DNA of 64,000 nt from Pseudisothecium myosuroides. Taxonomy: Eukaryota > Streptophyta > Bryopsida > Hypnales > Lembophyllaceae. The notes beneath the pieces were generated by a model. The model saw nothing but the letters and a program-made list of their open reading frames with translations. It ran no database searches and had not been told where the DNA came from. Both the position numbers and the translations under genes were made by a program. The stretch is from assembly GCA_951799445.1 (NCBI GenBank), contig OX637291.1, positions 8,310,501 to 8,374,500 of the forward strand, read 5' to 3'. Of the stretch, positions 12,675 through 25,182 are shown in pieces; the first letter of the stretch is position 1, and each line of letters opens with the position of its first letter.

Positions 12675-13930
12675 TGTGAGCTCCCTGTTTGTCACTTGGG
12701 ACTCACAGTCATCTTTTTTCTGTTTTTAATTATCTTGAGTGTAGTTTTATATACAAAAAACCCCAAAAAGAGTGTAAAACCAAAATATGTATGTCACATG
12801 CTATTATAGGTATTTGGTCTTAAATAGAGTATTTCCCTAAATTAAACTAATTATCACATGTAAATAGGATAGAAACCTGTGAATTGTACAAATTGTAGAT
12901 ATTTAGTAGAAAAGGCCAATTTACCTGAGAATACCATGCATGTGACAAAATTTGGCTAAAATTGGTCCGAGAGAACTTGGTGAGAAACCTAGAAGCCAGT
13001 TCATGGATAGGTTTCAAGTTCCAATCAATTTTCACTTTCCGTAGAAACTCCAATTGTTAGCTTGCAGGTTGAAGAAACGCAGCACAACCTGATGAAGGAG
13101 GTTTTATATTCAAAAACGATATTTTAGGGATAAATTACATTGGAAGCTTGATGGCAAAGTTGCTTTGCCGAGAGTTCTTTCTATGTAAAAGACTCCCTTA
13201 AATTGACAATTAAGGGAGATTGTAAAATTTAATTCTCCCTTGACCATTGTGTAAGTCAAGAGATGGACTTACACACCTTTTGTAGAATTCAATGAGAGAT
13301 TCTGCAAGAAGTTTCGGAATTTTCTGATCCTCAGAAGATGCTTTTCCGAACGGTCAACCGCCAAAACCTAAGATGGGAAATTCTTGGAAATTACCCAGGT
13401 TGCGGTAAAATCTCACTAAAAATTAGAATAGCTTCTTTTATGTTAATAAGACGCTCCAACAAGTTTCAAGGTATTCCGATTGCCAGAAGTACCCGAATTG
13501 ACAAGATTCTCCTTGTACCGGCAAAATTGAAGATTACGGTGGGAGTTGACCGGCATCCCGGGAGCATACGAATTCGGAATAGGGTCAAAATTAGGTCTTT
13601 CCTTACTCCCTCAAACCTACTAAAGAGCCTAGGCTAGTTACTTTTCTCAGAAAAGTCAAACTCCAGGAACTGGGTTTTTTAACCCATTTTGGTGTTTAGT
13701 TAGCGCTAAGTTTTATTGAGTTTTTGACGTCAAATTAGGGGGTAGGGGGATCCTTGGACTAAAAATGGCCTTCTGAAGCTAATGGCGCAATCCGTTTGTG
13801 ATTTGGAGTTAATCTCCAAAAGTTAGAAAATGGTCCAGCGTAGAAAGTCAAAATTGGTAATTTGAGATTAAAATCTCAAAAGATAGGTTTACCGCAAAGA
13901 AATGAGAGGAGGTGGGTGCCCTTGGAAGAG

Positions 13931-13939
13931 TATTTAAGG
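13931..13939 (+). promoter_or_regulatory. TATA-like box of the left LTR
   Basis: TATTTAAGG lies in an LTR segment followed by a pyrimidine-rich stretch (cttcttctcctctc), as expected for the U3/R boundary. The homologous site in the solo LTR is a better TATA box (TATATAAGG at 51353), embedded in the same cccttgga... context, which supports the call. Confidence 0.5.
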
Positions 13940-14397
13940 GGCACTTCTTCTCCTCTCAACTCGCCCCTTAGGTTCATTTGTGAACCGCCTTGTATAATTT
14001 GGGTCCATTTAGTTGGATTTTGGCCATTTTTTGGGCCACGTTGCCAAATTCTTGTGTTTTTGGAGCATTTCAAGCTCCTTGTTGCTACTTTTTGAGCTCT
14101 TTTGAAGGACTTAGGGGTCCCTTCAACTTAGCTATCTTCTTGTGGTGTTTCCTCGTATGTTATTTGAAGCTTTGATTAATGTTTTGTTGAGTTTGGGTAT
14201 TTTGTTGATATCCTTGGGTGTTGTGAACTAACTTTGCACTAATCCTAGAGAGGTTCCTTTCCCTATGACTAGCGATTCCGCTTGGGAAAAATCTCTAGAG
14301 TTGTTCACGTTATTTTAGTACTAACACATGGCCGCTTAGAGTTTACTAACAAGTCATTTCCTTCATAGTTGTCCGTATTTCCCTTGTTTCTTAAAGC

Positions 14398-14530
14398 ACG
14401 GCAAAGCTTTGGCTTAGTTGTCTAGAATTTCTATAGAAAATTGGTCATTTCACAAAAACACGGCGAAGCTTTGGCTTAGTTTGTCTAGAATTTCTATAGA
14501 AAATTGGTCATTTCACAAAAGTACGGCGGA
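14398..14530 (+). repeat. 62/63-bp tandem repeat in LTR
   Basis: Three starts of ACGGC-R-RAGCTTT at 14398, 14460 and 14523 mark a 62-63 bp unit that includes tctagaatttctatagaa. The same array lies at +13961 in the right LTR. Confidence 0.8.
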
Positions 14531-14810
14531 GCTTTAGCTCTGGAAGCCTTAGAAAAAGTTCCATAAAAATTAGGTGCTAGTTTACATTTTTGTTTCTCAC
14601 TAGTCACCAAGTTTAGTTTCCAAAACGTGAAGTTTGGAGATCTAAGTTTAGTTTCCAAAAAGTTGTATGTGAAAATTTTTGTCTAGCCTTAGCGATAAGT
14701 ACGTGACCTTTTGAAATACCACCCCTCACTCAAAAAAAATTCTAATATCATTTTGTGAAGGAAAGGCTCAAAGGCCAGTTGGGGTTTTTCTTTGGATCTA
14801 ATCAGTCTAG

Positions 14811-15015
14811 AAGCGAACCAGAGCAACCAGAGCCACCAAAGCGAACCAGAAGCGAACTAGAAGCAAACCAGAAGTGACCAGAAGCGAACCAGAGCAACCA
14901 GAGCGACTAGAAGCGGACCCGCCATGTCACCCCCCCGAGCGGGCTGCCACGTGTCAGCAAGGGAGCAGTCGGCAGGGAGCAGTCGAAGGGAGCAGTCGGT
15001 TGGGAGCAGTCGGCC
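14811..15015 (+). repeat. Short tandem arrays in LTR
   Basis: First come variants of gaagcgaaccagagcaacca (14811-14910), then four copies of gggagcagtcgg-type units (14960-15012). Copies also occur in the right LTR. They give the short ORF at 14874 its repetitive appearance, so that ORF is not a gene. Confidence 0.75.
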
Positions 15016-16486
15016 CTTGGCCGGTCAAGCAAACTGGACCCTCTTGGTCACTCGCCTAAACAAAAATTAAAATAAAAACTCATACTAAAAGTTATCAAAA
15101 CCTTCTCATATACTAGGAAAGGAAAAAAATCGTTTTGCATTAGTAGGAATAGGAGGAGCAAATAGGAAAGGGAGGAGTAGAAGAATTTAGTTTGAAATTA
15201 AAATAGGAATTAAGGAAAGAAGTAGTGATTAGAATAGCAAATAGAGAGGAGAAATAGTGACAATTAGAACTCTTCAAACTTAACAATGGTATAGAATTCT
15301 CTCAAACCTTCATACTCTCAATAGCTAGTGGTACCAACCGATTCATATTACAAATGTGGAATTAGTGAGTGAAGTTGGGAGTTTAAATGGAAACCAACTA
15401 GAAGATAAGAGGAGTTTAGAAAATCTTAAAGGAGAGATTTGGACCATTAGAAATAGGATAGAATGAATTATTGACTTGAAGGAAGGAAAAAGCTTATCAA
15501 TTCAATAATTCAAAGGAATTATTGGAGAAGACCTTTCAAGTCAACTAGGAGTATAAATAATTGAATTAGAATAGTATTAGGAGGAAAAAGAAGAGGTGGG
15601 AAGAGAAAGTTAGAAGAATAGAAGATAGTTTACGTTGACTTTGAAATTAAAGACAAAACAAAACAAAACAAAACAAAATAAAGAAAAACAAACCATCCAA
15701 AATGGACCAAGTGGAGGAGTTTGAGGAGGTTCAAGAAAATCGATTTGAAGACACAAGCCCCGAGGTATTCTTCTAAAAGCTCTCTCTTTTTATTTTATTA
15801 AAATTAAGTAGAGCCGAAGCTTAGGAGCAAGTCAGACCTCTAAAACTAGCGGTCAGGTCATTTGTGAATTTAGAATAGTGTAGAACATACACGGAGGTTT
15901 CCAAAAACATAAAATACTTAGAAATCGGAGTTAAAACAAGTAAGATATGGGTGGATGAAGATTAGGGTCAAAATTGGATGAAAAGTTAAAGGAAGTACTC
16001 ACATGGAGTGAAACTTAGGATTAAAGTATAAGATAATTATTTAATCATATCTGTAAAATTCCAAATTATTCTAAAATAGAGAACTAAGTAAAAGGTGTGG
16101 ATGAAGTTTTGCTTCTAAAGGCCAAAACTTCATCCGTCCATAACCTTGGCTAGGAAGGTCGGATAAGAACGAATTTTATATTTTTAGAAAGGGCGTAAAA
16201 TTCTCTAGAACTTCATGCTATTAGATTTAGATTATCTTAACCTGAACAAAAAACCACAGTAGCTTGATCTATTCGGCCAATAGTTCTATTTATTGCATTT
16301 AAGTTATACTTAGTAGTAGAAGTTACAAGTTTAACTACAAATTAGGCATTTAAGAAGATCCATTGCTTGGAAGGAATAGTGGACAACGCTTAGGCACCCA
16401 AATAAAAATAAAAATCTGTTAAATTAAAACAGAACCTGGTTGTGTTCGTTTATTTACCAAGGGTGGGTAAATAAACACTTACATAT

Positions 16487-16504
16487 TGGTGCGTCTGCCG
16501 GGAG
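16487..16504 (+). promoter_or_regulatory. Probable primer binding site
   Basis: TGGTGCGTCTGCCGGGAG begins three bases after the left LTR. It starts with TGG (complement of tRNA CCA) and contains CCGGGA, which pairs with a tRNA T-arm. The tRNA type could not be assigned with certainty. Confidence 0.6.
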
Positions 16505-16558
16505 TTAGGAATGTATGTATGCAAAAATTTCTACTAACTAAGTGTGAGTTTATAGAAA

Positions 16559-17458
16559 TCCTACATTGCTTCTGAGGACGAAGAGTTTGAAGCGTGGTTT
16601 GAGGAAGTTTTTGAAGAAAATGTTCCAATTGCCCCTTTGTACACTGAGTTTGATGTTTGGCGGAGCACTCACTGAGATATACCAATCAAGAACTACCTTG
16701 ATGATGAGTTAGGCTTTAGTGACGACGAAGACAACGATGTGCTTCCACTAGAAGATCTTGTCTTGGGTCCACAAGAGTTGAATGTGTCATTTGAGTTTTG
16801 GGCACATTTGGCTAGACAATTCCTGTTAGAGCTAAATAAACACTTTGGCCCAATAGCAAGTGCTCTTAATGGCGGTGAGTTTGGAGTGCCCGAAGAAGTG
16901 TTTAACCCGTGTATGCTTTTCTATTGGAGAGTTGTATTAGCTTATTGGAGATTTGAAAATATATATGTACGAGAGTGTTTTGAAGCCCAACACCCAGTCG
17001 ACGGTAGAAACGAGGTTCTTACCGAGCGTCCCTTCTTCAACATCAGATACGCTGCACCGCTTGCGCTCCGTAGCATCAATCTTTTCCGAATTGATGAACG
17101 AAGTTGTGGTGAAACTCGAGATTATGACAATTTCTACATCGAACCAGAGCAGTTTCGAGTGTGGCACAACGACATTAGCCACTTAACTGTCCAGTGTTGT
17201 CAAGGTATTTCGACTCGCCTTGTGCCCTCTACGTTGATCATAGAACAACATCTCAAGTACATCATCGAATACGCCTCAGCTTGCGAACCTTGCCAAGATG
17301 CCGAAGATTACAGAGTCTCGCTTTATACCGCTCCAGGACGCGAAAATTTGCATCAACCTCGGTTCTATCCACTGTACTACTCATATCCAAGTCGTGATAA
17401 GAGGTCTCGGGAAAATCGAATTCTGAATGCAACCTTCTTCACAGACGCCGAGACGTGA
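16559..17458 (+). pseudogene. Extra 5' ORF of the retrotransposon, unknown function
   Basis: An acidic start (SEDEEFEAWFEEVFEEN) leads into a frame interrupted by TGA at 16673-16675. It then continues in the same frame as a 239-codon ORF to TGA at 17456-17458. The downstream part has WAHLARQFLLELNKHFGPIA and several Cys residues (QCCQG, ACEPCQDAEDY) but no family I recognise. It lies between the primer binding site and gag, where some Athila/Tat elements carry additional ORFs. The TGA is compatible with a CGA to TGA change. Confidence 0.5.
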
Positions 17459-17703
17459 AAATGTCATCTTCCGTCCATTGAACGAATCGAAGAATCACAA
17501 GCACCATACTTCTTCGAGTATCGACCAACATTAGCAGAGATCATGAGTACTTTGATCTGCGATGATGAGATAATAGCACTAGCTTAGAGCAGCTAGCTCA
17601 GTAGTTTTTGTGTGGAGTGGTTTTTATACTTGTATATATATTTTTATATATGATTGGATTTGTTTGGTGTGAATTGAGACTCATCTACTAACAATAACTT
17701 TAA

Positions 17704-20700
17704 ATGCCACCAAAATCTACTAATACACCCAAGTCAGATAGAGTTCTAAGACCTAAAACAGGTGGAGGAAGTTCTACTCAACCACATCCGCCAGCTACAA
17801 CTGTTGAAGAAAGAATTGGTTCCCCTGAACCTTGGATAGAAAGGGTTGCTGCCCTTAGACCCTTTGAAGAGGAGATGGAGATCGGGCGAGATGCCCCACC
17901 TAGACCGGCAAGACCGCCGGCACCGGATGAAAGACCACCTGAGGCAGCTATAGATCCGGCTATTGACCCTATGATGTTACCTAGGGGGTTGCCAATCTTA
18001 GTGCCTCAAGGATTGCGGGAAATACCAGTTCTCCACAATCTTCCTCGTTTCTTTGGATCTCGAGATGATGATCCGGCAGCACATGTTGAGAGATTTGAAG
18101 AAATTCTTATTTCTAATCTTGTAACTGACCAAAGATACTATCTTATATGGTTTCCTAACATTTTGGCAGGAACCGCTTATTCATGGTATCGGTCGCATGA
18201 GGCGGGATTTTTTACCACGTGGTTACAGTTGCAGGCAGCCTTCTTACGATATTTTCGACCAGAGACAGGACAACAACAAGCTTTGACGACATTGACCAAC
18301 ATTCGAAGAGGATCAACTGAAGATATCACATCCTATGTCCGTCGCTTCAACATGGTTTGTACCCGTTATGTAGGAAATCTACTAAATAATGGGACCATCC
18401 GCCATTACTTCATCCAAGGTATCGACTCATCTTCAACCATTCGAGAGATTCTGTCAAAGAGGCCTGCAACATTGGAAGATGCAATTCAAGCGGCCCTTGA
18501 AATTGAACAAATTGACAAGGAAAACGAGCGCATGGTAAGGAGGGTAGAAGAACCTATTCCTGCATTTATTCCTGTTCATCCATCCCCATCAAATGGTGGG
18601 ACTTATCCATATTCTCCACCTAAAGCAGTACCTGTACCATTAGCTAGTAGGGAACCAATGCTTATGCTAACGGCACCTAACAGTGGACTGGACCAACTCC
18701 GTACAGAAATGAGACAGGTCACTAACGAAATGACCAGGTCAGTACGAGAGTTAACAGAGCAGATGGCAGGTCTAATTCAAGGTTCAAACCGTCAAGCTCC
18801 ACCAACCTATCATGAATTGGGATCGCACTCAACCAGAGTTTGGTGCAACAATTGTGGTCAACCCAACCACACACCACCATTTTGCCCACTCTTGAAGGAC
18901 AATCCTCAATCATCTCAGCAAAGGACAAGGGGTCCTTCACAGCAACAACCCTATCGGCATCCGAACACTCCAAGCCAGGTAAGGCCTACCAATTCTTATG
19001 ATAGGCCAACAAATCCACCTTGCCTGACTTGCAAAGGTAGACATGCTCCTGGACAATGTTGGGTAGAAAATAATGTGATTTGCGAGCGTTGCGGGGATCA
19101 TCATCCCACTAATCGATGTAGGGTTCCAGATAAAGTCATACTTCTAGAACCACCTCCTGGGAATTATCCTAAGCAAGCTCAAGAGAATCAGAGAGGTGTC
19201 CGAATCGTAGAACCGAGAGAAGCAATGGGTCCACCAAACATGTATTATGACCATACTAACCACAGGCAAACCCAAAATTTGCCTGCTGCTTTACAAACTA
19301 ATCAAGGAATTATTCTTTTACCATCTACACAGAGTACGCAAGATGCTAGGCTTGTAGAAAGCAGTGTTATAGGAATTTCTGGAAATAATAACGTCCAGAA
19401 TTCCATGCTAGTCCAAGTCGGTTTTTCAGAAGATGAAAAAGTCCAGGCGTCTCTACCTGCATTAGTAGTAACTAGAGGAGGTGCAAAAACCACTTCACCT
19501 CAGATAGCTCAGCCAGATGAAGCAGAATACGCAGAGTCTAACTCGTCTAGTGACACGCACTTATCATCATCGGATGAATCACCTCACCTCTCTGATTTAC
19601 AAAACACATTAAAAGACACAGCCAAAGAGGTGAAGTTTGATGAAAATCTACCAAAACGGGCCGAACTTGATGATGATGAGTATCAATTTGTTCAACAGAA
19701 TACCCCCTATCCTCTTCCAATTCCTAAGGTCAAGTCCAAAAAACGCAAAAGTAGCAATCCTTCCGTCCCATATAATTTATGGGAAGATCTAGCTAGAGCT
19801 AAGGCTAATATTTCTTTTGGACAACTGATCCAGTTAGCTCCTAGTCTACGCAAGCAAATGAAAGAGGGGGCTACGGTTCACCGAACTTCTAAGAGCGCAA
19901 CCCAAGTCAATAAAATAGAACCGTTACCTGAACATATACGAGCCAAAGAATCATTTGATGCAGTAGAAATCGACGTTGAAATTGTTGATAAGATTATAAC
20001 AGGGGCGCTAGTAGATGACGGAAGTGGTGTCAATATCATGCCAGCTTTTACTATGGAAAAGCTAGGCCTAAAAATCACTCATCCATCATACATAACACTT
20101 AAATGCGCAGATCAAAGCTCAGTCAAGACTTTAGGCCGAATTAAAGATCTCCGCATACAGACTGGGGGGGTAGATTATCTGGTCACGTTTGAGATTGTCC
20201 AATTGAAAGGAGAAGCTAACGGAGGGTATCCACTACTTCTGGGACGTGGATTCCTCCGCCAATGTGGTGGAGTAGTAAATTGGGCTGAAAAACGACCCAC
20301 ATTTACCTATGGACCTGAAAATGCCAGAACTATGGTAGGAATCATTTCTAAAGGACCAGTATTGGAAAAAATCCATGAACTACCTTTTGTTCAATCGATT
20401 AGGGCAGAAGCTTTGACTGATTTAGGAACCATTAAAGATCTTGGTCTAGGTCTATATGGTTACAAAGATGATGGCGCATTTACGCAATGGCTACAAGATC
20501 ATCCTTGCTCAAGTGACGATGCTTACGTCATTATTGAAGGAGAACCTTCAGGTCCACTTGATAAGGAAGAACCAAGGGAAATACCTCATAGTATTGAAGT
20601 GTCTAATAACGATAACACTTTCTTCCTTGAAATGCTATCTGTCCATAGTCCTGGCTCAAGTGAAGAAACTACATTGGCTAAGCCTCAAGAAAAAAATAAA

Positions 20701-22023
20701 GCATGTAGTTTTTGTACCAACCCTTATTCTGGACAACCTTGTGAAACTAACAAGCAATCGCAGGAAAATATTAGCAAGCTAAAACTATCAGGTCAATCAC
20801 CATCTCTAGTTCACAAGGACTCGGAAAAGAGACGGGTTGTCCGACGTCACAAACAAAGAAAAAATCATAGTCCATATCAATTGACAACCTCTAACGATAT
20901 GTCCGATGGCCCTATTGCCATCAGGGATTTTCCTTCGGGAACTAGGCCTCTGATTGGTTGGATTGCAGGGGTTCACGGAGAATATGGGAATGGACCAGGC
21001 AACAAAGAAGAATCCCAAGAAGAAACCTTTGTCTTATTGATTATAGGAATTGAAATTGTCCTAGATGCTGAGCAAGAACTGGAGGATACAACATACAATG
21101 TCATTCCATACGGGATTCACAACTCTTCCATATTATACCAACAAACTCTTCAAGTGAATTCACTTGAAGAATCGGAGGATACAAAAAAAGACGTATTTTG
21201 GGAAGTTGAAACCATGGAGAAAATTCCAAGCTCTTACGGCATACAACAGCTAAGCCCTGTTCTAAACTCCCTCCTTTGTACCACTCAATCAGATTCAAAC
21301 GACACATGTACTATTGGTCTAGATCTGTCACGGTTGTCTCCAAGTGAAAGCATTTGCACTAAGCAACAATTAAATGAATGTGAGGACATAGAGATAATCC
21401 AAGATAAAAATGAGTCAGGCTTGGTACCATTGCTAGATGATCTTTCTGTTCAAGATTGTTATCTATTAGAGGTTGATGGTACTCAAACCACGGATTGGGA
21501 ATCTCTCATGTCTGAAGAGACTCTTTTACCTCCTCTCCATATCCGCAAAACCTCAGAGGGCTTACAAATAGGGTCTGATATAGCTACATATCCTCCTGTC
21601 CCTAATGATTGGTACCATGGACCAAGCGATCCGGTTCACGTACAAGATTCCGACTGGAAAGAGATTGATGTTTCTTTTCCAGAAGAAGGACCTAAGATGA
21701 TCAAAATAGGATCGCATCTAGAGGGAGATGAACTTGAGAGCTATAGGTCTTTGATCATGGAATACAGAGATGTATTTGTATGGTCTTATCTTGACCTACG
21801 AGGAGTCCCTGCACACATTATGCAACATACTATACCTGTACTTCCAGGTGTTGTACCCATTAGACAGAGACAACGGCGAATGAATCCATCATTGCAACTT
21901 ATAGTCAAAGCAGAAATTGAGCGATTATTGCAGGCTAGGTTCATTAAACCCGTGGAAATTACGGAATGGGTTTCACCCATGGTCTTAGTCAAGAAAAAAA
22001 TGGTAAGCTTCGAGTATGCGTAG
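17704..22023 (+). CDS. gag-pro: Gag - protease (and start of reverse transcriptase) polyprotein
   Basis: A 1439-codon ORF starting at ATG 17704. Residues ~95-280 form a Retrotrans_gag region (LPRFFGSRDDDPAAHVERF, LAGTAYSWYRS, FLRYFRPETGQQQAL). Three zinc-knuckle-like motifs follow: CNNCGQPNHTPPFC, CLTCKGRHAPGQC and CERCGDHHPTNRC. A retropepsin motif, ALVDDGSGVNIMP, lies near residue 770; the usual D-S/T-G is D-G-S-G in this plant group. The C-terminal part enters the reverse transcriptase N-terminus (EIERLLQARFIKPV) and then leaves frame at a run of seven A (21994-22000), one base short of the pol frame. The ORF then stops at TAG 22021. Confidence 0.9.
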   Translation: MPPKSTNTPKSDRVLRPKTGGGSSTQPHPPATTVEERIGSPEPWIERVAALRPFEEEMEIGRDAPPRPARPPAPDERPPEAAIDPAIDPMMLPRGLPILVPQGLREIPVLHNLPRFFGSRDDDPAAHVERFEEILISNLVTDQRYYLIWFPNILAGTAYSWYRSHEAGFFTTWLQLQAAFLRYFRPETGQQQALTTLTNIRRGSTEDITSYVRRFNMVCTRYVGNLLNNGTIRHYFIQGIDSSSTIREILSKRPATLEDAIQAALEIEQIDKENERMVRRVEEPIPAFIPVHPSPSNGGTYPYSPPKAVPVPLASREPMLMLTAPNSGLDQLRTEMRQVTNEMTRSVRELTEQMAGLIQGSNRQAPPTYHELGSHSTRVWCNNCGQPNHTPPFCPLLKDNPQSSQQRTRGPSQQQPYRHPNTPSQVRPTNSYDRPTNPPCLTCKGRHAPGQCWVENNVICERCGDHHPTNRCRVPDKVILLEPPPGNYPKQAQENQRGVRIVEPREAMGPPNMYYDHTNHRQTQNLPAALQTNQGIILLPSTQSTQDARLVESSVIGISGNNNVQNSMLVQVGFSEDEKVQASLPALVVTRGGAKTTSPQIAQPDEAEYAESNSSSDTHLSSSDESPHLSDLQNTLKDTAKEVKFDENLPKRAELDDDEYQFVQQNTPYPLPIPKVKSKKRKSSNPSVPYNLWEDLARAKANISFGQLIQLAPSLRKQMKEGATVHRTSKSATQVNKIEPLPEHIRAKESFDAVEIDVEIVDKIITGALVDDGSGVNIMPAFTMEKLGLKITHPSYITLKCADQSSVKTLGRIKDLRIQTGGVDYLVTFEIVQLKGEANGGYPLLLGRGFLRQCGGVVNWAEKRPTFTYGPENARTMVGIISKGPVLEKIHELPFVQSIRAEALTDLGTIKDLGLGLYGYKDDGAFTQWLQDHPCSSDDAYVIIEGEPSGPLDKEEPREIPHSIEVSNNDNTFFLEMLSVHSPGSSEETTLAKPQEKNKACSFCTNPYSGQPCETNKQSQENISKLKLSGQSPSLVHKDSEKRRVVRRHKQRKNHSPYQLTTSNDMSDGPIAIRDFPSGTRPLIGWIAGVHGEYGNGPGNKEESQEETFVLLIIGIEIVLDAEQELEDTTYNVIPYGIHNSSILYQQTLQVNSLEESEDTKKDVFWEVETMEKIPSSYGIQQLSPVLNSLLCTTQSDSNDTCTIGLDLSRLSPSESICTKQQLNECEDIEIIQDKNESGLVPLLDDLSVQDCYLLEVDGTQTTDWESLMSEETLLPPLHIRKTSEGLQIGSDIATYPPVPNDWYHGPSDPVHVQDSDWKEIDVSFPEEGPKMIKIGSHLEGDELESYRSLIMEYRDVFVWSYLDLRGVPAHIMQHTIPVLPGVVPIRQRQRRMNPSLQLIVKAEIERLLQARFIKPVEITEWVSPMVLVKKKMVSFEYA

Positions 22024-24434
22024 ACTATCGCCAACTAAACAAACATACCCGAAAAGATCATTTCCCTCTTCCTTTCATCAATACTATTGTAGATGAAGTA
22101 GCTGGCAATGAATTGTTTACCTTCATGGATGGATATTCCGGCTATAATCAAATCTCGATAGCACCTGAGGACTGGTTAAAAACAGCCTTCATTACCCCAT
22201 GGGGCACCTTTATCTATGTTGTGATGCCTTTCGGTCTCTGCAATGCTCCATCGGCATTCCAGAGAGTGATGTCTTTCGCATTCTCAGACCTACTGCATAA
22301 ATCGATGACAGTTTATATCGATGATTTTAGTACCCAGTCTACCGGCAAAGACCATCTATTATGGGTACGAGAATGCCTTGACCGATGCAGAACTACAGGC
22401 ATTGCTTTAAACCCTTCTAAACTGTTCTTAGCAGTTAAGAGAGGGATCCTACTCGGATATGTAGTATCCGAGGAAGGAAAAATGGCCGACCCTGAAAAGG
22501 TGGAAGTTATAATAAACCTTCCTCCGCCAACAAATGTCAAAGGGATGCAACGAGTCTTAGGACATACGGGATACTATCGCGATGTTATAGAGGATTATGC
22601 TACTCAAGCATTACCTCTAATAAATTTGATTAGGAAATCTGTTAGATTTGATTGGACTCCTGAGTGCTAGCAACACTATGATGAGCTTAAAAGAAGACTC
22701 TCAACTGCGCCGATCTTAAAAGCTCCTGACTGGAACCGTCTGTTCCATGTATATTGTGACGCCTCTGCAGTAGCAGTAGGCGCCGCACTATGCCAAGTTG
22801 CAGAAGATACGGGTCGAGAACACCCAATTGCTTATGCTAGTCGCCAATTAACACAAGCAGAGCGCAATTACAGTACCGCTGAGAGAGAATGTCTTGCTAT
22901 GATATTTTCAGTCAAAAAATACCGACATTATCTCCTCATGAACCAAATAGTCTTCTTTGTGGATCATATGGCAATCAAATATCTGGTCAATAAACCAGAG
23001 CTTAGTGGTAGACTAGCTCGATGGGTTTTGTTGCTCTCAGAATTTGATTATACGGTGGAATACAAGCCCGGCAAAAAACATTTGAGAGCAGATCATCTAT
23101 CTCGATTGTCCATGGATCTTGGGATTGAAAACATTGATGATGAATTTCTTGATGATCGCCTCTTTATGGTGAGAGCTGTGCCAATTTGGTATGAACATCT
23201 TGCACAGTTTTTAAACTCTCAACAATATCCTGAGGGTTTAGACAAAAATGAACGTCGAAAAATCCGGGTTAATAGTACTCACTTCGCCCTAGTGGCAGGT
23301 AGGCTATATCGGCGTGGTATTGATGGGATCCTTCGACGTTGTGTGTCCTATGATGAAGTGGCATCTATTCTTGAAGCATGTCATGATAGTGCATGTGGTG
23401 GCCATTTCTCTGGCCGGCTAACTGCTCAAAAGATACTTCGAGCAGGTTACTTTTGGCCAACCTTGTTTGCAGATGCGGAAGCCCATACAAAAGGTTGCGA
23501 TGCTTGTCAAAGGTACGCACGCAATGATACGCGCCTTGACCTTCCACTGCATCCCTCTCTACCCATCTCTCCTTTGAAAAAATGGAGCATTGATTATATT
23601 GGTCCCTTTGCTCCAATTTCATCGCAAAGAAATCAATATATCATTGTAGCCACTGAATACTTGACCAAATGGGCAGAAGCTAAGGCAGTAAAGAAAGCGG
23701 ATGGAAAACAAACTGCCATTTTTCTCTATGAAAATATCATATCCCGCTTCGGTTGTCCAAAAATCTTGGTCAGTGATCGAGGTACCCACTTCCTCAATGA
23801 GACTATCGAACTCATGACTGAGATGTTTCGCATCAATCACCGGAAGACCACACCTTACCATCCTCAAACTAATGGACATACGGAAAGGGTTAATCAAACC
23901 TTGGTTCGCATTCTTCGGAAAACCGCCACTGACAGCAAACGAGATTGGGATATCAAGTTGATTCCGGCTTTATGGGCGTACCGCACAACCTATAAGGTAA
24001 CAACACGAACCACGCCCTTTGCATTAATGTATGGAATTGAAGCTATACTACCGATCGAGTTTGAGGTGCAATCCTTGCGCATCGCCATTGACGAACGTTT
24101 AGACGATACTGACTCACTACGAGACCGCCTTGAGCGACTGGAAGCATTGAGTGAGTCTCGAAGATTGGCATCTCAACATGTAGAAGCCATCCAGCGTCGA
24201 AGAAAGGTAGCATTTGATAAACAAAATAAGGTCCGTACTCTTCAACCGGGCATGTGGGTTATAGTGCAAGATGCTAGAAAAATGGAATTTCCGGGAAAAT
24301 TTGATGCTTTGTGGATTGGCCCTTACATTGTAAAGGATGTGTTCCCTAACAATTCCTTGCAATTAAAAAACTTCGATGGTTCAGAATTTCCAACTCGAAC
24401 CAATGGCAGCCATTGCAAGGAATATAAAGTGTGA
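21966..24434 (+). pseudogene. pol: Pol: reverse transcriptase - RNase H - integrase, broken
   Basis: After the frameshift the frame carries RT motifs: LRVCVDYRQLNKHTRKDHFPLP, FMDGYSGYNQI, MPFGLCNAPSAFQRVM and the catalytic YIDDF. TAG at 22668-22670 interrupts before RNase H, where related elements have Gln; the frame continues past it with FHVYCDASAVAVGAALCQ and AERNYSTAERECLA. Integrase follows from about 22899: the D-D-E residues lie in WSIDYIGP, VSDRGTHF and NGHTERVN, preceded by CDACQRYARN of the HHCC finger. The C-terminus (WIGPYIVKDVFPNNSLQL to EYKV, TGA 24432) has no chromodomain. Both lesions would stop this copy making active pol; the frameshift is in a homopolymer and could be a sequencing error. 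Confidence 0.9.
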
Positions 24435-25182
24435 AAGATAAAATCAGTCTTCAATTATTCATGGTTGCAATCTTCTTACACATGTCAAAATTAGCAAGAT
24501 GGTAGATCAAAAGCTTCAATGTGAAGCTACCTAAAACCACCTACTATTGTTAGAAGATTAGCGTAAAAAAGAAGGCTCATAAAACCTAATCCATGAATCT
24601 CTCACCAAATGCCAATCTGTCAAACTACTGGCGCTTCTTTTCTATGAACCGCCAAAATGACAACTGGCTAGAGAAGTGTTTAAATTTGCCAACTGATCTA
24701 GTATAAAAGCAAGAAGAAACTCTTGTTTTGAATACTAGCAGTTGGCTTGTTGCAGGTATAGTAGATAGAACGAATGGACCACGGGAGGTATCGTCCGCCA
24801 TTAGTCTTTCCAGCGGGAGCATTTAGCGTTAGAATTTGTTGTATAGAGAAGCACAACTTCACGCAGTATCTTATTTCTCATTTTGGGGTTAGATTTCTTA
24901 GACAGGTTATGCAGCACCCTTGGCCTGTATTAGTTCCGGTAGTTACGTACGAGGAAACTTGGGATTGTGTGATTTATGTATTAGACTAGGTCATTTTGAG
25001 AGAAACGAGAGGGCTTGGCCAACAAAACCCAGTATATATTTCTATCTGACTGTTTCTATCTCTCTTTAGTCCAAACTTGCTCCGTCGAGGGAGGAAGGCC
25101 GGTTTGAAATTTTTTTTGTCTATAGGTCCAAGCCAACTCCATTTGGGGCGGACAACTAAAGGTTTAGAAGAGTATAGGGAAG
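24435..25182 (+). other. Retrotransposon internal non-coding region
   Basis: No coding signal between pol and the downstream ORF. From about 25067 it contains the first copies of a dispersed ~40-bp unit (agtccaaact...ccgtcgaggg) described separately. Confidence 0.5.

Larger units (their letters stand above)
12675..16483 (+). repeat. Left LTR
   Basis: It starts TGTGAGCTCC and ends ACTTACA. It is nearly identical to the right LTR. Two differences were noticed by eye: T at 13004 versus C at 26965, and T versus C four bases from the 3' end (16480 versus 30441). Internal repeats at 14398-14530 and 14811-15015 are described separately. Short ORFs inside both LTRs are conserved only because the LTRs are. 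Confidence 0.93.
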